21,467 nucleotides of DNA, taken from assembly GCA_016929775.1 (NCBI GenBank), contig JAFGIE010000252.1, positions 1-21,467 on the forward strand. Direction: 5' to 3'. Below, piece after piece: positions 1 through 8,289 of this stretch (its first letter is position 1; the number at the start of each line of letters is the position of its first letter). The notes under the pieces were generated by a model. It did not search any database. It saw nothing but the letters and a program-made list of their open reading frames with translations, and was not told where the DNA came from. The translations under genes were made by a program, and so were the position numbers. The stretch is from Anaerolineae bacterium (lineage in GTDB: Bacteria; Chloroflexota; Anaerolineae; JAFGEY01).

Positions 1-435
1 AGCGAGGGCGCGCAGCGGGAACGCAGTCTGTAGAGGGATCACGTCATACCCGTCTCGCGCGTCTGGCTCAGCATCGCTGCCGGGGATGGGCCATGCGCCA
101 TCGGCTTGCTGACAGGTGAACAGGTATTCGGCGCCTCGACGCACGGCGGGATGCTCGGGCCCAAGTCCCAGGTACCCCAGGCGCATGAGAGCCAGTGATG
201 TGGCGCGCAGCGGACCGCCCTGCCACATCCGTCCGTCAGCCGTCCACGAACCGTCGGTGTGTTGGGCGCTCAGCAGGTCGGCCAACAGCGGGTCACCGTC
301 ACGCAGCCCGCGCAGCTCGCCCATCTCGGGGTCATCCGGCGCACGCCCCAACAGCTCGCCAAGCACCAGCAGTCTCAGACAGGGAGAGGGATCGGCAAGC
401 AGCAGAGGCGCCCAGGAGATCGCTCTCTCGCTCAT
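1..435 (-). CDS. Squalene-cyclase/prenyltransferase-like toroid repeat protein (3' part missing)
   Basis: An open frame of 145 codons runs from an ATG at 435 off the left edge without a stop. The start codon overlaps the stop of the preceding UvrA-like gene (ATGA, 432-435), so the two are probably translationally coupled; the only Shine-Dalgarno-like sequence is a weak TAGGTG. The N-terminus has a helical segment with LVLGELLGRAPDDPEMG, followed by two copies of a Q-x-x-DG-x-W type motif: AQHTDGSW at about residues 67-74 and CQQADGAWPI at about 113-122, with hydrophobic helices between them (SLALMRLGYLGLG). This spacing is typical of alpha/alpha-toroid repeats of the prenyltransferase and squalene-oxidase fold. 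The N-terminal pattern resembles uncharacterised members rather than true hopene cyclases. The catalytic region, if any, lies outside the window, so enzymatic activity cannot be claimed. Confidence is good for the gene and moderate for the fold. Confidence 0.8.
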   Translation of the reverse strand, partial: MSERAISWAPLLLADPSPCLRLLVLGELLGRAPDDPEMGELRGLRDGDPLLADLLSAQHTDGSWTADGRMWQGGPLRATSLALMRLGYLGLGPEHPAVRRGAEYLFTCQQADGAWPIPGSDAEPDARDGYDVIPLQTAFPLRALA

Positions 436-3400
436 GAGGCACCTACCAGCACACGCCGCAGGTAAGGCGCAGTAGGCGTGTCGCCCTGCGCGACCTCCTC
501 GGGCGGTCCCTGTGCGATCACCAGCCCGCCCTCAGGTCCACCCCCTGGGCCCAACTCGATCAGCCAGTCGCACGCGGCGAGCACGTGTGGGTGGTGCTCG
601 ACGACCAGTACCGTGTGCCCACCCTCGACCAACCGGTGCAGCACGCCGACCAGTCGCTTGACGTCCTCCGGGTGCTGCCCGACCGTCGGCTCATCCAGGA
701 TGTAGAGCGTGCTGCCCGATGTGGCGCGACCCCGTCGGGAGAGCTCCTTTGCGATCTTGAGCCGTTGCGCTTCGCCCCCCGAGAGGGCATAGCCAGGCTG
801 CCGCAGCACCAAGTAGCCCAGCCCGACCTCGCCTGCAACCGATAGCAGGCGTGTGAGGCCATCCTCGTCGGGGAACCGCGCACAGACCTCGTCAATCGTC
901 ATGCCTAGTAGCTCGGGCAATGAGACGCCGCGGAGCCGGACGTCCCACGCCTCAGGGCAGTAGCCCGTGCCGCGGCACACCTCGCACGGCAGGTACACGT
1001 CCGGCAGGAATCCCATATCGATGCGGATCGTGCCGCTCCCTCCGCACACCTGGCAGCCTCGGCTCAGCACCTTCTCGCTCAGTCCCAGCGCCAGTGCATC
1101 CTCGCTCTGTGCGTACAACCGGTGGATCGGGCCGCTGAGCGCGAGGTACGACACGGGGCTGCGCAAACCGCGGCGCGACTGGTCAACCAGCACCACGCGC
1201 CTCGGCGCGCCCTCGATCGCGTCATGTTCTCCGGGCTCGATCTCTTCGTAAGCGACGGACGTCGTCTGCTTTGCGGGCGCCAGCGCGCGCCCCAGTGTGT
1301 CGATCAGCAACGTGCTCTTCCCCGAGCCTGACACGCCGCACAGCCCTGTCAGGCAACCGAGGGGAAAGCGGACTTCGATCCGGCGCAGGTTGTTTGCCCG
1401 CGCCCCGCGCACCGTCATCCAGCCCTGGGCTGGGCGCCGGTCGAAGGCATCCGTCGATCGCTCCCCTCGCAGCCAGGCAGCGGTGACCGTATCCGACTGC
1501 GCCACGTCCCCCGGGCGTCCCTGGGCGACGATGCGCCCTCCTAACGCGCCTGCCCCCGGTCCCATGTCAACGATGTGGTCCGCAGCTCGGATCAGCTCGA
1601 GATCGTGTTCCACCACGACGACCGTGTTCCCCTCATCGCGGAGCTCAGCCAGCGCCTCGACCAGCGCACCGACCTCGCGCGGATGGAGCCCGCGCGTCGG
1701 CTCGTCGAGCAGCACGGTGAGCGAGGTCAGGCCACTGCCCAGCAGCCCGGCAAGGGCGATCCGCTGCGCCTCGCCGGCGGAGAGCGAGGAAGCAGGCCTG
1801 TTCAGCTGCACGTAGCCCAGCCCAACCTGGCGCAGGAACCGCAGACGACGGAGCGCCGTGTCCAGGCTCGACATCGCGATCTCTGGCACGCCGGCGCGCA
1901 CGCCCGCTAGGACGTCTGCTAGCCCGTCCAGCGGCATCTCGCTTAGCGCGTGTAGGTTGTGCCCGCCGAGATGGACCGCTGCGTACTCGGCTCGGAGCTT
2001 TCCCCCGCCGCAGTCAGGGCACACTTGCGTGTCGGTGTACGTGCCGCCCGCGTCCCAATCGCCGATCCAGCCGTAAAACCCGCGAAAGCGCTCTACGTAC
2101 GTGCGCGTTCGGCCCGTCCGGCTCTCCGCGATCACCTGCAGCGGCTCTTCCTCGCCGTAGAGGAAGCCGTGCTGCGCCTCTGGGCTCAACTGGTTCCAGG
2201 GCGTCGTGGCTGGGTCGAACCCGTGCCGCCGCGCGAAGGCCTGCACGACATAGTACCCGCCGTTGTAGGGCTTGCACAGGTATCCCTTGGGAAAGAAGCC
2301 GGGCGAGTGCATCGCCCCGCCGCACAACGGCTTCTCAGGATGGACGATCAGCTTGTCTGGGTTGGGCTTGCGCAGGGTCCCCACCCCGTTGCAGGTCAGG
2401 CACGCGGCGGCGTAGGTGCTCGGATCAAAGTGCCGGGGCCTGGCAATGGGCGAACTCTCGCCGCACGACGGACAGCGCCACCTAAGCCGATCGCGGACCA
2501 TCTCGGACCCGCACTGCACGCAACGTCGCGTCCCCGCCCAGGACAACAAGACCGCCAGGTGGTGGGCGATCTCGGTCACACTGCCCACGGTCGCACGCCG
2601 GATACGCATGCGGCGACTGGGCGTTACCGTCACCACCACACCTAGGCCACGGATCGCATCCACCGGAGCCTCGGGCCCCTCGCTCGTGCCCTGCCGCTCA
2701 TACAGGGACAGGCTCTCCAGGTAGCGGCGCCTCGCCTCAGCCTCCAACACGTCGCCGACCAGGCTCGACTTGCCAGATCCGGAGACGCCCGTGACGACGG
2801 TCAGCGCCCCCTTGGGCAGGTCCAGGTCTACGTTCCGCAGGTTGTTGGCCCGGGCGCCGCGCACCTCGATCGCGGATCCCCTGGCGCCGCTCGCCCCTCG
2901 CGCTCCCCCATCGCGCGCGGGCACGACGCGTTCCTCTTGCCGTAGCGCGCGCCCGGTGATCGAGTCCGTACACGAGAGCAGCCCTGCAGGAGGACCGCAG
3001 TACAGCACACGTCCGCCGGCTGGTCCAGCTCCCGGGCCCAGGTCGACCAACCAGTCCGCGGCACGGATGATGTCCGTGTTGTGCTCCACCACGACCACGG
3101 TGGCGCCGCTGCGCACGAGGCGGTCGAGCACCTTGAGCAGCCCTGCAATGTCCTGCGGATGGAGGCCCGTCGAGGGCTCATCCATGATCAGCAGGTTGTG
3201 CGACAGCGAGCGTCGGCCCAGGTAGCGCGCCAGCTTGACCCGCTGAGCCTCGCCCCCAGACAACGTGGGAGAGGGCTGGCCCAGCTCTAGGTACCCGAGC
3301 CCGATGTCGCACAGCGCGCCGAGAATCCGCCGCGCTGTGCGCCGGGCCTGGCGCGGTAGTCGCCGGTCGCCGCGCAGGCGTTCGGCGATCTCGGCAATGC

Positions 3401-5303
3401 TCAGCGCATACAAGTCGGCGATCGAGAGCGCCTCGTCTCCAACACGCACTTCCACCGCAAGCACTTGCTCGTTGAAGCGCTGCCCTTCGCAGTCCGCGCA
3501 CGGGATCCACGTCGAGGGCATGTAGCGCATCTGCACTTCCACCGCACCCAGGCCTTTGCAGGTCGGGCAGGCGCCTTCGGGACGGTTGAAGGAAAAGTGC
3601 GAGGGCGACAGCCCGGTCGAGGAGGCATACAGGTCGCGGATCACGTCTGAAAGCTTGGTGTAGGTCGCCGGGTTCGAGCGGGGGTTGCGCCCGATCGGAG
3701 ACTGATCGATCATCACCGCCTTGACCGGCGCTCCCTCTACCCGCCGACAGCCGACCGGGCACCCTTCCGCCAGGGACGCCGCCAGCACGTCCTCGACAAA
3801 CGTACTCTTGCCCGAACCGGACACGCCGCTGATCACGGTCAAGCGTCCCAACGGGATCGACACGTCCACGTCCCGCAGGTTCCTGAGGTAGGCGCCGCGC
3901 ACCGTCAGAAACGCGTCCGGCGGCGGGCGCGAGGGGGGCAGCGCGACGCGCTCCCGCAGGCTGAAATAGCGCCCCGTCGCCGTCTCGGCGTGCCAGAGCT
4001 CGGCGGGCGTCCCGCGGAACACGACCCTGCCTCCCGCCTCGCCTGCGCCAGGGCCAAGATCGATCGCACGATCCGCGGCGGCGGCAGCCAACCGGTCGTG
4101 CTCGACGTACACGACTGGCCCCAGCAGATCGCGGAAGGCAGGAAGTAGGCGCGCAACGTCGGCTGGGTGCTGCCCGATCGTCGGTTCGTCGAGCACGTGC
4201 AGCATGTCCTCCAGGCGGCTGGTCAACGCCACTGCAAGCCGGACGCGCTGCGACTCGCCCCGCGACAGCGAAGGCGACGGGCGGTTCAGGGACACGTACC
4301 CCAAGCCCACCCGCAGCAGCGCATCCAGCCTCCGCCTGATCTCTGAGAGAAGCCGTGAGCCCGATGTGGGAAGCGCTGACCCCTCGAACAGGACGTGGGC
4401 TTGGTCTACAGAGAGGGCGAGGAGATCCGGCAGCCGCAAGTTCTGCCAGCGCACCGCAGCTGCCTCGGGATGGAGTCCCGTGCCGGCGCATCGCGGGCAG
4501 CCCTCCCCGCCGCAGTAAGGGCATGGGCTGTGAAAGTGGACGGGTTCGAGGTCGTTGAACCACGCCCCGCACGCGATGCACATTGGCGCGACCGAGAGCG
4601 TCTCAGTGGTGCTGCCCGCCCGCACGTCCACGGCGGTTGCGCCCAAACGCCAAGCGCTGCCGAGCGCCTGACGCACGTTCACGACCGACGACGAGGGACC
4701 GCAGGTTGCCACCAAAACATCTAGGTCGTGCCGCGCTGTCGGCTCAAGCGCCTGCCCCTCCCACGGTACCCCGTCAACCCAGAGTGCGCGCCCTCCCATC
4801 ATCGCGCTCAGCGCGCGCAGCAGGGTGCTGTGGCTTCCTCGCACGCCGCGCATCAGCACGGCGTACACGCCCACGTCCTGGGCTTCGCTCAGCCGCATCA
4901 CGCGCTCGACGATCTCGTCTTCAGCCAATACAGACAGCGCAGCCCCGCAGCGCCAGCAGCGCCGTTCCCCAAAGCGTGCGTAGAGCAAACGCAGGAAGGG
5001 GTGCAGCCCAGACGCCGTCGCCAGCGTCGATCCAGGATTGCGGTTCAATAGGTTCTGCCCCACGGCGATCGCGGGACCCAGACCGGTCACCGACTCGACC
5101 TTTGCGGGCGCCAGTCGCAGCCCCCCACCGCTGGCGGCAAAGACGTCGAGAAAACGGCGCCGCGCCTCGTGGTACAGCACATCAAAGACCAGCGATGTCT
5201 TGCCCGACCCGGAAACGCCCGTAACCACGGTCAGTCCATCGCCGATCTCGACGTCGACGTCCTTGAGATTGTGTTCGCTTGCCCCGCGGATCTGTACCTG
5301 CAT
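432..5303 (-). CDS. Tandem UvrA-like ABC ATPase with four nucleotide-binding cassettes
   Basis: About 1623 residues, close to twice a short UvrA paralogue. Four complete ABC cassettes are visible. Walker A motifs (GVSGSGK-S/T) lie near residues 29, 491, 838 and 1322. The signatures are LSRGESQR, LSGGEAQR, LSAGEAQR and LSGGEAQR, near 343, 679, 1172 and 1504. Walker B is DEPTIGQHP, DEPSTGLHP, DEPTRGLHP and DEPTVGQHP, and the His switches are VEHD, VEHN, VEHD and VEHH. Zinc-finger CxxC pairs of UvrA type occur in both halves, for example around 3485-3570 and 975-1065. An Ala/Gly-rich linker joins the halves near 2880-2930. UvrA proteins detect DNA damage, and shorter paralogues (UvrA2/DrrC type) give drug or damage tolerance; which role applies here is unknown. 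I chose ATG 5303 because the family begins just before the IRGA-EHNL motif. An in-frame ATG at 5387 would add 28 Arg/Ala-rich residues; neither start has a strong Shine-Dalgarno. Confidence 0.93.
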   Translation of the reverse strand: MQVQIRGASEHNLKDVDVEIGDGLTVVTGVSGSGKTSLVFDVLYHEARRRFLDVFAASGGGLRLAPAKVESVTGLGPAIAVGQNLLNRNPGSTLATASGLHPFLRLLYARFGERRCWRCGAALSVLAEDEIVERVMRLSEAQDVGVYAVLMRGVRGSHSTLLRALSAMMGGRALWVDGVPWEGQALEPTARHDLDVLVATCGPSSSVVNVRQALGSAWRLGATAVDVRAGSTTETLSVAPMCIACGAWFNDLEPVHFHSPCPYCGGEGCPRCAGTGLHPEAAAVRWQNLRLPDLLALSVDQAHVLFEGSALPTSGSRLLSEIRRRLDALLRVGLGYVSLNRPSPSLSRGESQRVRLAVALTSRLEDMLHVLDEPTIGQHPADVARLLPAFRDLLGPVVYVEHDRLAAAAADRAIDLGPGAGEAGGRVVFRGTPAELWHAETATGRYFSLRERVALPPSRPPPDAFLTVRGAYLRNLRDVDVSIPLGRLTVISGVSGSGKSTFVEDVLAASLAEGCPVGCRRVEGAPVKAVMIDQSPIGRNPRSNPATYTKLSDVIRDLYASSTGLSPSHFSFNRPEGACPTCKGLGAVEVQMRYMPSTWIPCADCEGQRFNEQVLAVEVRVGDEALSIADLYALSIAEIAERLRGDRRLPRQARRTARRILGALCDIGLGYLELGQPSPTLSGGEAQRVKLARYLGRRSLSHNLLIMDEPSTGLHPQDIAGLLKVLDRLVRSGATVVVVEHNTDIIRAADWLVDLGPGAGPAGGRVLYCGPPAGLLSCTDSITGRALRQEERVVPARDGGARGASGARGSAIEVRGARANNLRNVDLDLPKGALTVVTGVSGSGKSSLVGDVLEAEARRRYLESLSLYERQGTSEGPEAPVDAIRGLGVVVTVTPSRRMRIRRATVGSVTEIAHHLAVLLSWAGTRRCVQCGSEMVRDRLRWRCPSCGESSPIARPRHFDPSTYAAACLTCNGVGTLRKPNPDKLIVHPEKPLCGGAMHSPGFFPKGYLCKPYNGGYYVVQAFARRHGFDPATTPWNQLSPEAQHGFLYGEEEPLQVIAESRTGRTRTYVERFRGFYGWIGDWDAGGTYTDTQVCPDCGGGKLRAEYAAVHLGGHNLHALSEMPLDGLADVLAGVRAGVPEIAMSSLDTALRRLRFLRQVGLGYVQLNRPASSLSAGEAQRIALAGLLGSGLTSLTVLLDEPTRGLHPREVGALVEALAELRDEGNTVVVVEHDLELIRAADHIVDMGPGAGALGGRIVAQGRPGDVAQSDTVTAAWLRGERSTDAFDRRPAQGWMTVRGARANNLRRIEVRFPLGCLTGLCGVSGSGKSTLLIDTLGRALAPAKQTTSVAYEEIEPGEHDAIEGAPRRVVLVDQSRRGLRSPVSYLALSGPIHRLYAQSEDALALGLSEKVLSRGCQVCGGSGTIRIDMGFLPDVYLPCEVCRGTGYCPEAWDVRLRGVSLPELLGMTIDEVCARFPDEDGLTRLLSVAGEVGLGYLVLRQPGYALSGGEAQRLKIAKELSRRGRATSGSTLYILDEPTVGQHPEDVKRLVGVLHRLVEGGHTVLVVEHHPHVLAACDWLIELGPGGGPEGGLVIAQGPPEEVAQGDTPTAPYLRRVLVGAS

Positions 5304-5395
5304 AGCCTGGCTCGTTGCCCTGCCTACTGCGCGGCGTGGGTCCAGCGCCGGCGGCGCTGTGGTCTGTGCAGCCCTGCCGCGCGCCATCTCGCAGC

Positions 5396-5415
5396 GCTCG
5401 CCTTATCCAGCGAGC
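5396..5415 (-). other. Small stem-loop between the M55 and UvrA-like genes
   Basis: GCTCGC at 5396-5401 is the exact reverse complement of GCGAGC at 5410-5415, with an 8-base loop. It lies 28 bases past the M55 stop and before the UvrA-like start. There is no T-run, so it is not a standard Rho-independent terminator. In GC-rich DNA a 6-bp stem can arise by chance. Confidence 0.25.
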
Positions 5416-5443
5416 AGCGTGCCCCGTGCGGCGTGTTCGGGAA

Positions 5444-6259
5444 CTAGAGGGGGGTCTGCGAACCGCTGGCGTTGAGGATCAGCCGCCACACGCGAACCAC
5501 ATCCAGCATGTCCGCGCCCTCGTACCCCAACGTCCGTCCGCTCAGGCGCTCCACGCCAGGGACATCGGCGCCCAGCGTCGCCCACAAAGGTGGGCCGAGT
5601 TCCACCTCAAAGCGCACGGGCGTGTCCATCGCCAGGGGCGGCATGCCGGACAACCGGCGCAGCGCACGGGCTGCACCCGCCCGGATCCGGCTCTGCGCGG
5701 CCTTTGGGGTCAGGCTGCGTGCGGACCAGTTGCTGATCGCCCACTTGGTGATCACGCGCTCGGTCCAGGGCATCAGCGCTGCTACCTCATCCTGAAGCGT
5801 GTCATCGCCGCAAACCAACGCGACCGGCACGCCAAAGTGTCCGGCGATCGCCGCATTGAACCCTGTCTCACCCACCACGGTCCCGTTGAGGCGCACTGCG
5901 TTGGCATGGCCCGTGTACGTGTGCGCCAGGACCCCGGTGCTCGTGCCGGACATGGCGTGGTAGCCGATCAGGAAAGCCGCATCGAACGACCCGTCCAGCC
6001 CTTCCATCATGGTCAGTGGACGCGGCGTGCCGCGCACCAACAGCGAGCGCTCGTCGAGCTCATCGGGCAGGATGTTGAGCATATCCCCGTGTGAGTCGGC
6101 AACGACGACCTCTGTCGCCCCTGCTTCGAACGCCGCCTCGATCGCGGCGTTGGCCTCTCCGGTCATCCACCTGCGCGCGGCTTCGCGATCAGAGCCCTCC
6201 AGACGGGTCCGCGTGACGCACGCGATCCCCTCCATATCGACCGAGATGTACACCTTCAT
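5444..6259 (-). CDS. M55-family D-aminopeptidase (DppA-like)
   Basis: 271 residues, the usual length of the M55 zinc peptidases typified by Bacillus subtilis DppA, which releases D-amino acids from D-Ala-containing dipeptides such as peptidoglycan fragments. The N-terminus has the SVDMEG motif with metal ligands D8 and E10. ADSHGDM supplies H57, IGYHAM supplies H101, and GETGFNA supplies E131; these match the order and spacing of the DppA zinc ligands. Conserved His residues at 113 and 118 cover the proposed nucleophile position. No signal peptide is visible, so it should be cytoplasmic. The start ATG overlaps the stop of the upstream GNAT gene (ATGA, 6256-6259) and has GGAGG seven bases upstream (6267-6271), so the two are probably co-transcribed and coupled. 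The substrate is inferred from family only; a role in recycling cell-wall peptides is the simplest reading. Confidence 0.93.
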   Translation of the reverse strand: MKVYISVDMEGIACVTRTRLEGSDREAARRWMTGEANAAIEAAFEAGATEVVVADSHGDMLNILPDELDERSLLVRGTPRPLTMMEGLDGSFDAAFLIGYHAMSGTSTGVLAHTYTGHANAVRLNGTVVGETGFNAAIAGHFGVPVALVCGDDTLQDEVAALMPWTERVITKWAISNWSARSLTPKAAQSRIRAGAARALRRLSGMPPLAMDTPVRFEVELGPPLWATLGADVPGVERLSGRTLGYEGADMLDVVRVWRLILNASGSQTPL

Positions 6260-6918
6260 GTCCGATCCTCCACTGCTGGAATGGCGATCGGCTGCCCCAT
6301 CGCATCATACGCCTCGACCGCGGCGAGCGCAGCCGGGCTGCCCAAGAGCTCGTGGGCAAAGAGCGTCCAGATCATCGTGCCTACAACCACATCGTGCCCG
6401 CCGCTCGCGTGCGAGCGGCGAGTGGCCTCGTGCACGTAGCCAAGCTTGCGCGGGATCGCGGCGCTCCACGCGTTAGCGACATCGCAGTGGATCTCGACCC
6501 GCTCGACCCCGTTGACCTGGAACGCGACCCGCGTCAGGGCGGCGGCAACTTCGGTCCCTAGGCCCTGGTTCGCATGGTCCGCCCGGATCCAGTAGCCGAT
6601 CTCGAGCGCCCCCGACCCGAGCCGCGTGTGGAGGCCCGTCCCGCCGAGCACGAGGCGTTCGTCACGGCTCAGGACACCGTACACATAGTCCCGATCGAGG
6701 TCGAACGCCCCGCGGAAGCGCCGTAGCAGATCGACCTTTGCCTCGACGCTCTGCGGCTCACCCCTCGCCCAGGGCATCCACGGGCGCAGGTGGTCGAGGC
6801 TCGCGTCGATCGCCTCCTTGAGGAGCGGCGCATCCGCTGGCTCCCAGCAGCGGATCACCAGGCGCCGCGTACAGATACGATACGCCGGGCCACGCGTGTC
6901 CCCGCCCGATCGGCTCAT
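6256..6918 (-). CDS. GNAT acetyltransferase, RimJ/RimL type
   Basis: 220 residues. The fold signatures are RLVIRCWEPADA at the N-terminus (the first strand of RimJ/RimL-like GNATs), EIGYWIRADHANQGLGTE for strand 4 and the acetyl-CoA pyrophosphate loop (Q-G-L-G), and a C-terminal VANAWSAAIPRKLGY helix-strand of the NxxSxxxxxKLGF type. This family transfers acetyl groups from acetyl-CoA to N-terminal or small-molecule amines; the substrate cannot be read from the sequence. The start is ATG 6918 because GGAGG (6924-6928) lies five bases upstream; an in-frame TTG at 6930 would overlap that site. The gene overlaps the M55 peptidase by four bases (ATGA), which suggests a functional unit such as modification plus hydrolysis of peptide or amino-acid amines, but this is inference. 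A C-terminal extension of about 25 residues past the GNAT core has no recognisable motif. Confidence 0.9.
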   Translation of the reverse strand: MSRSGGDTRGPAYRICTRRLVIRCWEPADAPLLKEAIDASLDHLRPWMPWARGEPQSVEAKVDLLRRFRGAFDLDRDYVYGVLSRDERLVLGGTGLHTRLGSGALEIGYWIRADHANQGLGTEVAAALTRVAFQVNGVERVEIHCDVANAWSAAIPRKLGYVHEATRRSHASGGHDVVVGTMIWTLFAHELLGSPAALAAVEAYDAMGQPIAIPAVEDRT

Positions 6919-6984
6919 CGCCGCCTCCAACGTCCACGCGCCCGCATAGGTCGGTCATATGGTCCACAGCGCGATAGGGCCATT

Positions 6985-7007
6985 CCGCCGCCCTTGCCGA
7001 GCGGCGG
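6985..7007 (-). terminator. GC-rich hairpin in the GH88-GNAT gap, possible terminator
   Basis: CCGCCGC and GCGGCGG form a perfect 7-bp stem, extended to 9 bp by one G-U and one C-G pair around a 5-base loop. It lies 76 bases beyond the GH88 stop and 66 bases before the GNAT start. No T-run follows, so it would be an atypical terminator or an mRNA 3'-end stabiliser. The rest of the 165-base gap shows no convincing promoter. Confidence 0.35.
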
Positions 7008-7083
7008 CTTCAGCTCGTCGGAGAGGAGCAGGCGCAGCCGAGTGGAAAAGACGCGATCTGCGTGCGCGATGTCGTGCGTTGCC

Positions 7084-8202
7084 CTAACCACTGGAGCGCC
7101 GGTACCGTAGCAGTGCTTCTACATAGTAGTAGTCGCCGTAGATGATCGAGGTGTCGACCTCGCTGTCCGAAGGACGACTGCCCACGCTGTGATCCAGTAC
7201 GGCGTCACTCCCTGTGCCGGCGGTCAGGTAGGGCGGTTGGGACAAGCTCGCCAGGATCGCCTCTGCAGTGGAGCGGTAGCGCGCAGCTCCTGTCGGCGCG
7301 AATTCGCTCAGCTCGAGCAGCCCGGCTGCCGCGATCGCCGCCGCCGAGGCGTCCCGCTCCTCGTCAGGGATCCGGGGCGCACAGAAATCCCAGTAGGGAA
7401 CGTGGTCCTCCGGCAAGCGATCGATGTAATAGTCTGCCAACCGCTGTGCAGTCGCCAGGAACTGCGCATCGCCGGACTCGCGGTGGCACATCGTGAAGCC
7501 ATAGATCGCCCAAGCTTGACCTCGCGCCCAGGCGGATTCGTCCGCGTAGCCCTGCCACGTCAGGCCTCTCACGACTGCTCCTGTTGCCGGATCAAAGTCC
7601 ACTACGTGATAGGTGCTGCCATCCTGGCGCACGTGACACCGTTGCGTCGTGCGCGCGTGCTGGATAGCCACATCATACAGCTCGCGCGGACCGCCATTCT
7701 TTGCCGCCCAGAACAAGAGCTCCAGGTTCATCATATTGTCGATGATCACCGGGTACTGCCAGATCGGCGGATCGCGGTTCCACGACCAGGACTGCGTCGC
7801 ACCGACAATCGGGTTGTACCGGGTCGCCAGCGAGCGCGCCGCCTGGAGGATGACATCCTTGTACGCTGCGGCGCCGGTCAAGCGGTACCCATTGCCAAAG
7901 CTGCACATGATCTGAAAGCCCACATCGTGTGATCGCGTGTCGAGCTTTTGCCCGTCCAGCCCTGCAGTCCACCGTTCAGCCAGATCCCGCATCCCGGCGT
8001 CGACCGAGTACTCGTACAGATACCACAACACGCCCGCGTAGAAGCCGCTCGTCCAGCCGCTGGCAGGCGTCGTCTCCCACCGACCGGCGTCATCTGTGCA
8101 GCGGGGGTACCCCGCCGCCGGGTCAAGCGCACGCGCAGTGCGCCGGTAGACGTCGAGGGCATAGCTCAGCGAGCCCTCAACGACCCCATGGTCGAGTGCC
8201 AT
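7084..8202 (-). CDS. GH88 unsaturated glucuronyl hydrolase
   Basis: 372 residues, close to the roughly 375 of characterised unsaturated glucuronyl hydrolases (UGL). These (alpha/alpha)6-barrel enzymes hydrate the double bond of 4-deoxy-unsaturated uronates at the ends of oligosaccharides made by polysaccharide lyases. The motif SHDVGF supplies D93 and PVIIDNMMNLELL supplies D155, matching the two catalytic aspartates of UGL. GYADESAWARGQAW, PYWDF, DASAAAIAAAGLLEL and the C-terminal YGDYYYVEALLR are further family blocks. GH105 is the related alternative, but the IIDNMMN block favours GH88. No signal peptide is visible, so it probably acts on imported oligosaccharides in the cytoplasm. ATG 8202 has AAGGAG six bases upstream (8209-8214). 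It follows the kinase gene by 87 bases. No polysaccharide lyase is present in the window. Confidence 0.93.
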   Translation of the reverse strand: MALDHGVVEGSLSYALDVYRRTARALDPAAGYPRCTDDAGRWETTPASGWTSGFYAGVLWYLYEYSVDAGMRDLAERWTAGLDGQKLDTRSHDVGFQIMCSFGNGYRLTGAAAYKDVILQAARSLATRYNPIVGATQSWSWNRDPPIWQYPVIIDNMMNLELLFWAAKNGGPRELYDVAIQHARTTQRCHVRQDGSTYHVVDFDPATGAVVRGLTWQGYADESAWARGQAWAIYGFTMCHRESGDAQFLATAQRLADYYIDRLPEDHVPYWDFCAPRIPDEERDASAAAIAAAGLLELSEFAPTGAARYRSTAEAILASLSQPPYLTAGTGSDAVLDHSVGSRPSDSEVDTSIIYGDYYYVEALLRYRRSSG

Positions 8203-8242
8203 CCGTGTCTCCTTTCTGAACGTAGGTGCGAGAGTGCACGCT

Positions 8243-8284
8243 CTGCCGCCTTAACGCGTCTCCGTGAAGCCCTGACGGCGGCAG
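8243..8284 (-). other. 8-bp inverted repeat between kinase and GH88 genes
   Basis: CTGCCGCC (8243-8250) and GGCGGCAG (8277-8284) are exact reverse complements 26 bases apart. The repeat begins five bases after the kinase stop codon. It could fold at the end of the kinase coding region or serve as a protein site ahead of GH88. The long spacer and lack of a T-run argue against a classic terminator. A second weak palindromic segment (AGAG and CTCT arms, 8231-8244) overlaps one arm. Confidence 0.3.
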
Positions 8285-8289
8285 CCCGC

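Noticed and set aside
1959..2645. 228-codon plus-strand open frame
   Set aside because: It is the antisense of zinc-finger and insertion-domain coding sequence of the UvrA-like protein; no motif or ribosome site supports it.
3178..4581. 467-codon open frame on the minus strand inside the UvrA-like gene
   Set aside because: Arg/Ala/Pro-rich translation without motifs; it overlaps a gene with clear ABC motifs in another frame, as expected in GC-rich coding DNA.
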